A stretch of DNA of 64,000 bases, taken from Athripsodes cinereus. Lineage: Eukaryota > Arthropoda > Insecta > Trichoptera > Leptoceridae. The position numbers were made by a program, and so were the translations under genes. The notes under the pieces were generated by a model that was given only the letters and a program-made list of their open reading frames with translations, did no database searches and was not told where the DNA came from. The stretch covers positions 16,624,713-16,688,712 of the forward strand of contig OX388309.1 of assembly GCA_947579605.1 (NCBI GenBank), in the 5' to 3' direction. Shown in pieces: positions 54,201 through 64,000 of the stretch; the first letter of the stretch is position 1, and each line of letters opens with the position of its first letter.

Positions 54201-57200
54201 TACCAGAGTCTTAAAAAGACCACCAGTCATTTGGGATAACTTACATGCAAATGATTATGATCAAAAAAGAATGTTTTTAGGTAGACTATTGAGTAAATTA
54301 ATATATGTTATAATATAAAAACCTATAATAATTTGTGAAGTTAGAGAAAGACTTTTTTTTTAATATAAGATATATCTGGGTTTGTTATAAACCCAAATAC
54401 AACCTTATACTCCTTTCACACTAAGCTAAAAGCTTGTGCCGTGAAAGGGGAGTTTGCCGGCACCTGGGATCGAACCACGGACCCCTTGTTCTGAAGGCTG
54501 AGACTCTCCTCCAGGCTACCGACGAACTCGTATGCTTATTACATGGAGTTATTCTGCTGGTTACCCCACTAGATGTTCTTAACATGACCCATTTTACTAG
54601 CAACTTTACTAATACAGATGTTGATATGGAATAAATGTTTGTAAAGCTCTTTGTGGTTTATGCCTGATCACTGATCTTGAATAAATAAATAATAAATAAA
54701 CGGAGAGTATTTTAAGCGCCATCTTTGTGCCATAGCACCTCGAGGACGCTGTACATGATAATTTTTTATCTTCAACAAAGTTGTCTGTGTCAAGAATTTT
54801 AAATTAAATATATGAAGTTTTGAATACTCCTCAATTTAAACATTTTTTAGATTAAACCACCTCAGGTTTCTCTTTAAATTTTCAGGTCCTTATGCTGGTA
54901 GATCTCCAGAGTTAATCCCTTTGCTGCGAGGTGTTCTATCAAATCCAAACTGTGAATACTATGCCAACACAGTACCGATAAGGACACTCGCACACTGGGC
55001 TAACTGCAGTATCGATGCTACTAGTAACAGTGAGATTTACAACTTTTATTTAACTATTTTTTATTTTTTGAGCATGAATATTTAGAGATTCATTTTATGC
55101 AGGACTAGTGAATTTATAATATCAAAACATAAATGAAATACTTTAATTCCTGTGTTGTATTGTGTTCTTATCATATATTTTTGGTTACTTTGTACATCTC
55201 AAACATAGTCACTTGTTTCGAAACATCGCTTGATTGATTTTTTATACCGGCACAAATTTTATGTGTGTTTGCAGTTGACAGTGTTGCAGGTGATATAAAA
55301 TTGGAACAAGAAGGTGGTGGCACAGATGGAGATGATGAAGGACCTGTAGTCCTTGGAAAACATGTTTACCATCACAGGCAGGCCTTAAAGTAAGTTTATT
55401 ATGTTGTAACATGAGATGGATATTTCATCATTCAAATACCTTCAAATCTGACGACCCGACCAATCCATCCCAATTTTTGGGATCAGATTTCTCTTGTGAT
55501 GAAAGGTTGGGTTGTCATGGAGCAAATCTCTTTATTGCTTTGAAGCTTCCAGGAGGTTCCCCTGCAATACCCCGTTGTGGACCTACTATTCATTTCTCTT
55601 GTAATCCAATTTTCAAAAGGCAGCCCAAACAACAAAATATAGTTGTGCCGACTGAAATATTTCCCGCAAAATAATCTGCTCATAATTCCAATTGTGATAC
55701 AGTTTGTGTCTGTGTGAGGTTTTGAACACAAACTGGTCACATAGTGTCATCTAGTTCAGCATTCGTTCAGGTAGGACGTGAATTTGGTTTTGTCTTGATT
55801 TCTTAAAAGTGTTTATTATTGTTTAGTATTTCTTAAAAATAAATATTTTAAATTAATATAATATACCTATACATATTGTGGTGTAAAATTTGGAAAAAAA
55901 AACCCATTCCTTTCAGTGTATGTGTATTGTAAAGATTCGATCCTTAGATATCAGTGAAACAATAATAATAATAATAAAACAGTCAATTTCATATCTGTAC
56001 AAACAAAAGCTGTGAAGGTTATCCCATACCGGCGGTGTGCACATTGTTCCATTCAATTTTGTGATCTACCTGGTAAAACAAATTTTATTTTTTTTGCATT
56101 CATTGTGTAATAAATTATCCATATACCTTCTCTAAATTCCACAATAATAATGGATGTGTTAATCAATAAAGCCAATGATTTGATCAAAGCAGTGCAGAAG
56201 GCCATTCTTGAGCCTAATAATAAACTTACTAGGCCACAAATTGATAAAATGTTGCCAAACACCACAGATCTTCTTGCCACCATCACTCAGATTGCAATGT
56301 TAGCGGGACAAACTCAAGGTGAACTTCAAGCGTATAAAAGTTTGGTTGCCGACAAACTCGACAATATTAGTGTTAACCAAACTTCTCCTGACATATCCGA
56401 AACTATCACCGAATTGTCCGATAGAAATTTAAGAAAGAATAATGTGATATTATTTAATATACCAGAGTCCACAGAAAATGACCAAAATGGACAAATAAAT
56501 GATGACATTTCAACAGTCAAAGGAATTTTAACCCCGTTACACAAAGACCAAAACATTGAGATAAGAAAAATATTCAGATTGGGAAAAAGAAATGATGGAA
56601 AAGTCCGTCCAATAAAAATAGAACTATCAACCAAAAGCCAGGCAGATATTCTTCTGCAAAATAAAAGAAATCTAGCTAAAGATATCTCATTGAAGGCAGA
56701 CATGACATGGCAACAAAGAAAAGAGATAAAACGTATTTGGGAAGAATTTAACAAAAGAAAAAGTGAAGGCGAAATAAACATTAGGATTAAACATATACAT
56801 GGGATTCCGAAAATTGTAAAATCGGATCAAAAAAACTAAATAGCTCTCTCCATGTCTTATATCAAAATGTTCGTGGCTTAAAGACTAAACTAGGAATATT
56901 GAAAGTGAGTGGTTTGAGTTTTGTATACGATGTTTTAATATTTAGTGAAACGTGGTTGGACAAGAAAATATCATCAGCAGAATTAGGTCTTGATAAGTAT
57001 AAAATTTACAGATTAGATAGAAATACTGATACAAGTGCAAAGATCAGAGGAGGAGGAGTTCTTATTGCCGTAAATAAAAATATTCCTTCTCACAAAATCG
57101 ATATCGGACATCGAAATATCGAACAGGCATTTGTCTCCATCGACTGTAAACCTAATAAAATTATAGTAGGAGCCGTATATATTCCTCCTAATTCAGATAT

Positions 57201-60085
57201 AAGTCTATACAAACACCACAGTGAAGATATTGAACTATTAAGATCAAAATACACTAAATCAAATATCATCGTGTGCGGAGATTATAACCTACCCACCAAC
57301 ATAGTTATGAACTCTGATGAAATTGATTCTGAATTACCGAATGCCTCAGAATGCACAAAGTGTAGAGAAATTCGTGATATGGCAGCATTCTTAGATCTCG
57401 CACAAATCAATAAAATCAAGAATGATAACGACAGAATTTTGGACCTTATTTTCACGAACATTAAGCATAATATAAAAATAAATAAAGCTGACGATGTTCC
57501 ACTACCAATAGATCATCATCATCCTCCGTTAGATTTTTGTATTCCAAATACTTTTAACGAGAAGATCAAATCAGATATGGAGTTTAGGGACTTTAAAAAT
57601 TGTGACTATCATGCAATAAATAATGACATTCTGAGCATCGATTGGACAATTCTCGAAAAGACTAGTAATGTGAACGAAAGTGTTAGTGTTTTCTATGACA
57701 TAATAAATTCAATTATAGATAAAAATGTACCTAAAATAGTTATTAAGACAAATTTCTTCCCTAAATGGGTGACCTTAGAATTAAGAAATTTAATTGTAAA
57801 CAAAAAAATAGCACATAAAAAGTATAAAGACTCTAATGATTTAGCTGATTATCGATTGTTTTCTAGCTTACGTAGTCAATGCAAAACCTTAGCGCAAAAT
57901 TGTATGGATAATTATATAGAATCTATCGAAAATGACATTGTCGTGAACTCAAAAAATTTCTGGAAATATTGTAATTCATTGAAGGAGGACAATAGTGGCT
58001 ATCCTAGTGTTATGTGCTTAGATGGAATATATCGTGAGGATCCTGAAGAAATTGTTAACCTTTTTGCGACGTTTTTTGGTCAAGTCTATGAAAATGAGTC
58101 CTCCAATTCGAACGGGAATCTTATCAATACTGATTATACATTAAATTCCAATTTGAATTTGCGCAACAATTCGAACGAGAATCTCATTACTAACAGTGAT
58201 GACACATTGCATTCCAACTTGAATTTGAACAGTTGTATCATATCTGAAGAACAAATATATATAAAGATTCAATCTCTGGTTGACAAAAATTCTTCGGGAC
58301 CCGACGGTATACCTTCGAGATTTTTATTGAATTGCGTTGAAGTGTTAGTACATCCATTGAGCATATTATTTAATGCTTCATTATCCTGCGGAATTTTCCC
58401 AACATATTGGAAGAATAGTTTCATTACTCCCATTTTCAAGAATGGATGCAGGAACGATGTGAAAAACTATAGACCTGTGTGTATTCAATCTGCTCTGCCA
58501 AAGTTATTTGAATCACTGATTCTTGATAATATAAGTTATCTTATAAAACCTTTTCTACATCCTGAACAACACGGATTTGTTTCGGGTAAATCAACTGAAA
58601 CAAACCTACTTGTCTATTCCAATTACATACAAGAGTGTCTTGCTAGAGGATTACAAGTCGATTCCATCTATACCGACTTTAGCAAGGCATTCGATAAAGT
58701 TGACCACCAATTACTAATCGAAAAATTATTTAAAATGGGTATCAATGGCAAATTTCTGAATTGGTTTAACAGTTATTTATCAGATAGAAAGTTATCCATC
58801 AAAATAGATTGTATCACCTCAAAAGAAGTCTTGGCAACGAGCGGAGTACCTCAAGGATCACATTTAGGACCACTATTGTTCCTAATCTTCATCAATGACA
58901 TAGCTGATTCATTAAAAAATGTTAAAGTATTGATGTATGCCGATGACCTGAAGATATTCGGAGAGGTTCGTTCCATTCAGGACTGTGAAAAATTGCAGGA
59001 AAATTTAAATCTTTTGTCAGAATGGTGCAAATCGAACAACCTTTATCTTAATGCCAATAAATGCAAGGTTGTCAAATTTCACAGAACAAAAGAAACATTT
59101 AGTTTTTCATATAGACTTGGCGACCATTATTTGGAAAATGTTCCCCAAATCAAGGATCTAGGCATTGTGTATGATGACAAACTTACATTTGTTCCGCACA
59201 TAAACACAATAACTGAAAATGCAATTAAGATATTAGGTTTCGTACTAAGGATTGCGAGCAAATTCACATCCTTGAGATGCTTTGGAGCTTTGTACTGTTC
59301 ATTGGTGAGAAGTTGTCTTGAATATAACACTCCGATTTGGAATCCATTCTACCGTGTACATATACATGGAATAGAGCGTGTTCAACATAAATTCCTTAGA
59401 TTCATTAACTATAAACTAAATATTCCAATAGAGGACATTGATTACAATTTTCTTTTAAAAAAAATGAATCTACTTACTCTAGAAGATAGGAGAGCTGTCA
59501 ATGATGTACTTTTAATGTATAAAATTATCAATAATAAAGTTGACAGTGCTGCAGTGGTAGATCTAGTAAATCTTCATGTACCTGCTAGAATAACAAGACA
59601 ACATGAGACATTTCATGTTCCGAACACTCACACCAATCAACAGTACAATAGCGCAATGTGCCGTCTTCACAGACATTCTAATGATTATGGAGATCTTTTT
59701 GATATCTTCAGCGATTCGCATACATCAGTGAAGTTTAATATGTATAGACATTTCCTAAATGGTTATTGACTTGATTAATTTTAAGGTTAACAAAGATTTT
59801 AAATTCAATTAATTATTATTATTTTCTAATGTTTATACATTTATATATTACAAACATGTATAAACATTTTATTGTGTATTTTAATATATATAATATTATT
59901 ATATTTTAAGCATATGTAAACATTTTATTGTAAACATTTTCTAAATGTTTATTGAGTTTAAGGTTATCAAAGATTTAATTAATTATTACTATTATTTGTA
60001 AATTAACCTTTTTATATTTTATTTTGTTTTTTATCCTACCTACTTATAATTTCTATGTATTAAGGGCTTAGGCCGTTTATTTTAA

Positions 60086-60124
<39 letters not shown>

Positions 60125-61360
60125 GTCCAGATTGTGACTGTGGAGCTCAGAACATAAAGTGTACATGTAATTTTGACTCTATACCAAATTGTTATGTCAA
60201 AATTTGTTTCTTATGTTACTGACATACTGTCTGCCTCGACACAAGCTTTAGCCTAGTGAGGTGGCAAAATGGAATTAGCTGTAGTGGATCCGGATGTTTG
60301 AGTTGTATTTGATTTTATATTATGCTTATTAAAGGAAATAAACGAATTGAATTGATTTGTGGCTGCGTGAGGTTAAGAACACAAAGCTCATATATAACAT
60401 CGACACGGTGTATCTAGATTGTGACTGATTGAATTTTAGGACACTAAGTGTACACCAAGTAGTGAACTGTTATGGAAGAGTAATATCAAGTTCACTGTCA
60501 AAACTATAGTGTTGATCAAAGTGGTCATATTAGAACAAAAATACTTAATGTCAAAATAGTGTCTGAATATGAATTATATTTTTTAAAGTATTTTATACAG
60601 AAAAAAAAATATGGTTATTATTAAATTTTGACATAGAATTGGCAATATTTAATCCAAATTTTAATAATTTGACCGTCCAATTAGGTGGTGATATCATCTT
60701 TGATTTTTATTTTATAAATATTACAGTAACAAAGTTTCCCTTTTAAAATTTTGTGGGTGCTTTTGTGTTCTGCGAGTATTTTGTAAAATTTATCAATCAA
60801 CAGCTATTGCTACTATATTTCATGTCTGCAATAATCACCAATTGTTAGTTTACACTTTCGACATTTCACAATATTTGGGCGATTTATACTACTGGCGACA
60901 TGCAACGGCTACAACAAAATTAAAGTTTTATTATTCTATTGCTTCCAATTAGATTAACCCTAGAACATAGCAATTAAAGTGGAATCGTGGATTCTAAATG
61001 AAATGTGTGACTACAGTTTCTAACTTTCACAGTTATATATTATTTACAGAAACGCCGTTGCTGAATGGCTTCCTGAATTTTCAATAGAAAAGATAGCATC
61101 AGGCCCAATAATCAAAAAACAGCCTACAGTCAGTGGTGAGACATTTATTTTTTATTGTTAGTGGCACATGAAATACATATTATTCCCAAGAATTCATTGT
61201 GATGTTTTCAGTTGCTGCAGTACCAATATTGCCCATTCTGCCCATGGTGAACACCTGTATGTCTTTGACAAGTACCACCATCACACCATCTCAAGGACAG
61301 ACTTCTGTGCCCACTGTTAACACAACTCATCTGCAAGCACTAGCAGATGTCTGCACTACG
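48219..61360 (+). CDS. Oga: Protein O-GlcNAcase, partial (exons 1-10)
   Basis: The GH84 glycoside hydrolase removes O-linked GlcNAc from Ser/Thr of nuclear and cytoplasmic proteins. Joined exons 48219-48288, 50888-50939, 51044-51272, 53082-53186, 53889-54057, 54152-54280, 54886-55029, 55275-55389, 61050-61135 and 61212-61360 give 416 codons with consistent phases. Hallmarks are [45 protein letters not shown], the catalytic pair in [11 protein letters not shown] (Asp131-Asp132), [41 protein letters not shown] and [11 protein letters not shown]. The TIM-barrel domain is complete up to the start of the linker. The stalk and acetyltransferase-like domains are not in the window. The start codon is the ATG at 48219, the first Met before the conserved barrel. 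Confidence 0.95.
50111..50350. mobile_element. Penelope-type hairpin insertion (FB4)
   Basis: A 43-bp lead and then two almost perfect inverted arms of about 87 bp (50154-50240 and 50263-50350) are flanked by an exact 12-bp duplication ATGATAAAAGAG (50099-50110 and 50351-50362). The arms contain GACTTTTTATTGGACGCGAG. A hammerhead-like core spans loop and right arm. Confidence 0.75.
50259..50287 (+). ncRNA. Hammerhead-like ribozyme core in FB4
   Basis: CTGATGA is followed by U, a stem GAGAGC with GCTCTT around GGAA, then GAAA and the palindrome AGCCGGCT plus C. The box order is that of a hammerhead, but the extra U at the base of stem II and the weak stem I make self-cleavage uncertain. Confidence 0.45.
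50406..50603 (-). pseudogene. Pogo-1 transposase C-terminus with PIP box
   Basis: The frame gives [31 protein letters not shown], then a Lys/Glu/Ser-rich tail [22 protein letters not shown] fits a degenerate PCNA-interacting motif. The catalytic DDE domain is absent. Confidence 0.55.
50888..50939 (+). CDS. Oga: Oga exon 2
   Basis: A 52-bp exon encoding [16 protein letters not shown], between TTATTTTCAG and GTAAAT. Confidence 0.9.
51044..51272 (+). CDS. Oga: Oga exon 3
   Basis: It encodes the [14 protein letters not shown] substrate-binding region and [10 protein letters not shown]. Donor GTCAGT. Confidence 0.93.
52531..53065 (-). mobile_element. Pogo/Tigger-like element (pogo-2) next to Oga exon 4
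   Basis: The inverted ends CAGTGGTGCCTC and GAGGCACCACTG have TA on both sides (52529-52530 and 53066-53067). Subterminal regions contain repeated GTTCGTTRTGTG-type motifs. It is related to pogo-1 by ends and by its transposase remnant. Confidence 0.75.
52756..52865 (-). pseudogene. Pogo-2 transposase C-terminus with PIP box
   Basis: The minus strand reads [20 protein letters not shown] and then [15 protein letters not shown] before a stop. QTTLDRFF is a canonical PCNA-interacting box, as described for pogo transposase. Confidence 0.6.
53082..53186 (+). CDS. Oga: Oga exon 4 (catalytic Asp pair)
   Basis: 35 codons encode [20 protein letters not shown] and SFAHAQ. Its acceptor lies only 14 bp after the TA flank of a pogo-like element. 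Confidence 0.93.
53889..54057 (+). CDS. Oga: Oga exon 5
   Basis: It encodes [12 protein letters not shown], then [18 protein letters not shown] and DIDIMWT, between TTTTTTTTAG and GTATAA. Confidence 0.92.
54152..54280 (+). CDS. Oga: Oga exon 6
   Basis: It encodes [20 protein letters not shown] and [20 protein letters not shown]. Donor GTAGAC. Confidence 0.92.
54372..54529 (-). mobile_element. tRNA-derived SINE-1, copy 2, in Oga intron 6
   Basis: It is nearly identical to 12938-13098, including the B box complement GGGATCGAACC. It is inserted antisense to Oga. The sequence after it (54540-54700) ends in an AAAT tail and may be an unrelated LINE or SINE 3' end. Confidence 0.75.
54886..55029 (+). 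CDS. Oga: Oga exon 7
   Basis: It encodes [20 protein letters not shown] and [18 protein letters not shown], between TTTTCAG and GTGAGA. Confidence 0.9.
55275..55389 (+). CDS. Oga: Oga exon 8
   Basis: It encodes an acidic linker [17 protein letters not shown] followed by YHHRQALK, the return into the barrel C-terminus. Donor GTAAGT. Confidence 0.85.
56150..56839 (+). CDS. LINE-E ORF1 (nucleic-acid-binding protein)
   Basis: 229 codons. The N-terminal third is helical and probably coiled-coil ([14 protein letters not shown] start, Leu-rich). The central block [15 protein letters not shown] to [20 protein letters not shown] and the end [16 protein letters not shown] resemble the RRM and C-terminal domains of LINE ORF1 chaperones. 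The last codons are CAA AAA AAC TAA, which hold a slippery heptamer. ORF2 continues in the -1 frame. Confidence 0.8.
   Translation: MDVLINKANDLIKAVQKAILEPNNKLTRPQIDKMLPNTTDLLATITQIAMLAGQTQGELQAYKSLVADKLDNISVNQTSPDISETITELSDRNLRKNNVILFNIPESTENDQNGQINDDISTVKGILTPLHKDQNIEIRKIFRLGKRNDGKVRPIKIELSTKSQADILLQNKRNLAKDISLKADMTWQQRKEIKRIWEEFNKRKSEGEINIRIKHIHGIPKIVKSDQKN
56791..59769 (+). CDS. LINE-E ORF2 (endonuclease and reverse transcriptase)
   Basis: The frame opens at 56791, overlaps the ORF1 end and runs without a stop to TGA at 59767. The endonuclease domain shows [33 protein letters not shown] and [11 protein letters not shown] (the usual Ser before DH is Ile). The RT domain shows [58 protein letters not shown] and the active site YADDLKIF (58936-58959). 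The C-terminal region ends with [11 protein letters not shown]. The first in-frame ATG is at 57307, after essential endonuclease residues, so translation must begin another way. Confidence 0.88.
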   Translation, partial: TYTWDSENCKIGSKKLNSSLHVLYQNVRGLKTKLGILKVSGLSFVYDVLIFSETWLDKKISSAELGLDKYKIYRLDRNTDTSAKIRGGGVLIAVNKNIPSHKIDIGHRNIEQAFVSIDCKPNKIIVGAVYIPPNSDISLYKHHSEDIELLRSKYTKSNIIVCGDYNLPTNIVMNSDEIDSELPNASECTKCREIRDMAAFLDLAQINKIKNDNDRILDLIFTNIKHNIKINKADDVPLPIDHHHPPLDFCIPNTFNEKIKSDMEFRDFKNCDYHAINNDILSIDWTILEKTSNVNESVSVFYDIINSIIDKNVPKIVIKTNFFPKWVTLELRNLIVNKKIAHKKYKDSNDLADYRLFSSLRSQCKTLAQNCMDNYIESIENDIVVNSKNFWKYCNSLKEDNSGYPSVMCLDGIYREDPEEIVNLFATFFGQVYENESSNSNGNLINTDYTLNSNLNLRNNSNENLITNSDDTLHSNLNLNSCIISEEQIYIKIQSLVDKNSSGPDGIPSRFLLNCVEVLVHPLSILFNASLSCGIFPTYWKNSFITPIFKNGCRNDVKNYRPVCIQSALPKLFESLILDNISYLIKPFLHPEQHGFVSGKSTETNLLVYSNYIQECLARGLQVDSIYTDFSKAFDKVDHQLLIEKLFKMGINGKFLNWFNSYLSDRKLSIKIDCITSKEVLATSGVPQGSHLGPLLFLIFINDIADSLKNVKVLMYADDLKIFGEVRSIQDCEKLQENLNLLSEWCKSNNLYLNANKCKVVKFHRTKETFSFSYRLGDHYLENVPQIKDLGIVYDDKLTFVPHINTITENAIKILGFVLRIASKFTSLRCFGALYCSLVRSCLEYNTPIWNPFYRVHIHGIERVQHKFLRFINYKLNIPIEDIDYNFLLKKMNLLTLEDRRAVNDVLLMYKIINNKVDSAAVVDLVNLHVPARITRQHETFHVPNTHTNQQYNSAMCRLHRHSNDYGDLFDIFSDSHTSVKFNMYRHFLNGY
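56830..56836 (+). promoter_or_regulatory. Candidate -1 ribosomal frameshift site
   Basis: A AAA AAC stands in the ORF1 reading frame, immediately before the ORF1 stop TAA (56837-56839). Slipping back one base enters the open ORF2 frame at CTA AAT AGC. The heptamer fits X XXY YYZ exactly. No strong downstream stem or pseudoknot was evident by eye. Confidence 0.6.
61050..61135 (+). CDS. Oga: Oga exon 9
   Basis: It encodes [15 protein letters not shown] and a short linker. Its phase matches exon 8 across a 5.7-kb intron that contains an intact LINE. Confidence 0.85.
61212..61360 (+). CDS. Oga: Oga exon 10
   Basis: It encodes a Thr/Pro-rich disordered linker ending [12 protein letters not shown] before GTATGT. 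Later exons lie beyond the window. Confidence 0.75.
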
Positions 61361-61811
61361 GTATGTTTAAATTTATATTACCTGTCAACACTAACTGTTA
61401 ATGGATTGTGAATCACCAATTATAGGGGATTACAGAGAATTGGTTAAGGTTTGCTGCTCAATAATTTATTGCAAAACAACAATACCACTTTTAGGTTTGG
61501 ATCTGTGTATATACATATAATTATATGAATGACTGGATGATCTGATTTTCATCTGAAAGGCTTACAGATAATCAACATGCATTCCATGAATGAAAGATCA
61601 TATGATTTTACGCAGGAGATATTATGAGGTGAAGGTTTCACTGCATACAGTCGGGCAGAGACTTGGCTCATGCCTTTGCATATGGAATGAGACTTGGCCC
61701 GTCACCAGAGTATGCAGTTTGGATTTGTAGAAAAGATGTTGTGTTTCTACATATTTCATAATATGGATTACTCCTTGCATTCTGGATTTGATGTTGTAGC
61801 TTTTCGCTAGC

Positions 61812-61840
61812 CTGATGATGAGAGCGGAAGCTCTTGAAAG
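61812..61840 (+). ncRNA. Hammerhead-like core (Penelope-type remnant)
   Basis: CTGATGATGAGAGCGGAAGC followed by TCTTGAAAG is identical to the core in FB4, but the flanks differ and the arm is absent. It is probably the end of a truncated Penelope-type element. Confidence 0.4.
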
Positions 61841-61859
61841 TCCATTAATAGATGACCCG

Positions 61860-62580
61860 ATAATACATCTCCGAACTCTGCAGACACCAGATTCCAAATC
61901 AAAGTCAAAACACGCTTAGATCATGTTCTGAAACTGGTGTCAGGCTGACCGAAATCAGTGTAAGAGGGAGACATAAATATTCCTTCCAAACCTTCAGCTC
62001 GGCTGGATTATCCATGTGGAATGATCTTCCTGAACAAGTGCGTAAGACACAGTCTCTTGCTCCGTTCAAGAGTCGGTTGAAAACACACTTGTTTGGCATA
62101 TTGTATACTGACAAATCATACAGTTTATTGTTATTTATATGTTTAGTTATGTAATATGGTCATAAATATATGAGGTGATTAGAGGGAGAACGCCCAATTA
62201 ACCATAGCCTTAGTTTTCAAAACAACAGTTTTTAGTTTTCAAACCTGGATGAATACGCAGCGAATGTCACTTGATACGAGTATAGAGGTGTTTGCAACAC
62301 CTGCCGGAGCTTCTAGTATTGTAGACGCATACAGATGATTATTATATTCCTAAACCTAACTAAATGCTAATGTTATCTATTATTTTCAAAAACATATTTT
62401 TATTTGATAAGGTTTTTTTTTTTATATTCGTTAACATAGCATCTTTTCCATAATGTTTATATCTATACTAATTTGTATAATACTGAAATATTTGTTGTTG
62501 TTATATTTTATATTGTGCCAACCTTACTTTTAAAAGGCCAGTGGGCCGTTGATGTATCAATAAATAAATAAATAAATATT
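61860..62580 (+). pseudogene. LINE 3' end with C-terminal block in Oga intron 10
   Basis: It encodes FSSAGLSMWNDLPEQVRKTQ and SRLKTHLFG, the sense-strand equivalent of 15755-16260. The likely 3' UTR ends in AATAAATAAATAAATA near 62561-62577. It is broken by a stop near its start. Confidence 0.6.
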
Positions 62581-63424
62581 AATATTAGAACATAACTCAC
62601 CGATATGTATTTAAATATCAAAGGTTTCCAAGAAATATACTGAACAGTACTCCCAAAGATATTGCCATTCTATGTCCATTTTCTATGTAAACAAAAGAAA
62701 TACCTGCGCTTAATCACCTGGATAATCCCCTAATTAAGATATGGTGTAGGTGTGTAAATTTGGCATTAATAACATTTTTACTTACCCCAATGAACAAAGA
62801 GTTGTTATCTGCGAACCAGTGGTGTGCCTGCCATACATGCAAAAAAGCAACCCATGCCTAGGGAATAAATTTATAATTTACGAGAGAAAGTATCTAAAAA
62901 AACGACGAAGTTTAAATTGATTTGAATCTTCCGCTAAACGTTAGCTAATCTATTGCAAACTTCAGGTCAATTGCTAACATAGTGACCTCTAAATGTACCT
63001 AAAAATGGTATAAAGTAAATTAACCGTGATTCAAATCTCGTGCTAAACGTTAGCAAACCTTTTGCAAACTTCACTTCAATGGTAACAATACATATAAATT
63101 TGTATGACTCCAGAAAATAGTTCTGTCCTATTTCCACCTCTTTGCATCATATGTAGCTTTTATGTTATCTGTCACACATAGGGAAAGTACATTAATACAC
63201 AACACAAATACTATTAACATACTTAATACAAGTGTTTAATACTAGTGTATATGCAAGTGTAGTGGTGCAATACATTTGAACGCCAGATGCAATGCATCTA
63301 GGGAAGGTTTGTATGTGTTAGTGCAAAAGACAATAATATCATATTTTATTATGTGTGTATTATTGGCTTCGGTCGAGTCATTTTTAATGAATTGAAGTTG
63401 TGTATTGCGTAAATTAATCCAATT

Positions 63425-63905
63425 ATTTATTATTATTATTATTTGGATGATTTGTAAAGTGCCGTTTTGTGAAAAAAAATCCACCTCAAGGGCGCTCTTT
63501 GCTAACTAAGGTTGTGCCTGGATTATTCCGTGAGATTTCTTGAATAGATAAGTCTTCAGTTGGTTCTTGAAACAAGATAAGTCCTGCGTTTCTCTGATCA
63601 TTTGTGGAAGCCTGTTCCAGACTACAGGTGCAGATATTGCAAAAGCACGCTCCACGTACACTGGTTTCGATACAGTACTGGTCACCTCCAATTTAGTTGT
63701 AATATCTTGACAAGACCTAAGTGTTGTCTGTCTATGACTTAACGCCTGTCTACCGCAGAGTTCCATGATATATTCTGGGGCCATAGCATGAAGTGCCTTA
63801 AATACTGTCAAACACACTTTAAATTCGACTCTCTCCGGACATCTGAGCCAGTGAAGAGATTGAAGGGTGGCAGATATGTGTGAAGAGCGATTCAGTTGAT
63901 AAATG
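63425..63905 (-). pseudogene. LINE 3' end with C-terminal block, antisense
   Basis: The minus strand encodes MCLTVFKALHAMAPEYIMEL, RAFAISAPVVWNRLPQMIRE and CFKNQLKTYLF. The ATTATT tail lies at 63427-63442. The rest of 62600-64000 has no recognised feature. Confidence 0.7.
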
Positions 63906-64000
63906 AAGCGTGCAGCCTAGGGTGCTTCTTATTTGGCCGAAAAAAATTTTTTTTTGAATTTTTTAAGGGACACCCCATTTTTTTGTTCTATGCTATAAAT

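Larger units (their letters stand above)
56150..60124 (+). mobile_element. Intact-looking CR1/jockey-type LINE (LINE-E) in Oga intron 8
   Basis: Two long uninterrupted ORFs (ORF1 at 56150 and ORF2 to 59769) are followed by a 3' UTR of about 310 bp and a tail of about ten AAAT units (60083-60124). It lies in the same orientation as Oga. The true 5' end could not be fixed; it should lie between 55400 and 56150. No target duplication was recognised. No stop or frameshift is visible, so it is the youngest LINE in the window. Confidence 0.85.

Noticed and set aside
55411..55674. 87-codon open frame in Oga intron 8
   Set aside because: No family resemblance, and Oga exons 8 and 9 join in phase without it. 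It is probably chance or part of a decayed repeat.

Overview
This is a strongly AT-rich window of an animal nuclear genome. It holds spliced genes with GT..AG introns and is crowded with transposable elements. Two host genes are recognisable by protein similarity: an orthologue of the arthropod eye transcription factor glass (gl, 21597-29005, eight coding exons) and the 5' two-thirds or less of the protein O-GlcNAcase gene (Oga, ten coding exons from 48219, running off the right edge). A broken intronless calexcitin copy is also present. Glass, calexcitin and the mix of jockey/CR1-like, RTE-like and R4/Dong-like LINEs, Penelope fragments, mariner, hAT and pogo elements point to an arthropod, most likely an insect. 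The order cannot be fixed from the sequence alone.

Layout. 1-21 kb is a transposon graveyard. It contains a mariner relic, four hAT-type elements with matching or near-matching 8-bp target duplications (one hAT nested in another, which is itself nested in a MITE), truncated LINEs, tRNA-derived SINEs, a calexcitin-LINE chimera, a Tc1-like MITE and a 108-bp tandem repeat. 21.6-29 kb is glass. 29-48 kb is a second graveyard: Penelope, four-copy 211-bp foldback elements, a second mariner, two LINE RT copies flanking an R4-like element, another LINE, and a hAT element that carries a 167-bp satellite. 48-64 kb is Oga. Its introns hold two pogo-like elements, a SINE, a Penelope-type hairpin and one intact-looking LINE with both ORFs.

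Functional picture. Glass is a nuclear five-zinc-finger activator of photoreceptor genes. Oga removes O-GlcNAc from nuclear and cytoplasmic proteins, and its catalytic Asp-Asp pair is present. They are neighbours on the same strand about 19 kb apart, with no sign of co-regulation. The most notable points are a roughly 285-residue Cys/Asp/Asn/Leu heptad array inserted inside glass, a LINE whose ORF2 lacks a usable AUG and joins ORF1 at an A AAA AAC slippery site, hammerhead-ribozyme-like cores in Penelope-type hairpins, and one internal module shared by three different hAT families. Element boundaries given with target duplications were read directly. Boundaries of degraded LINE pieces are approximate.
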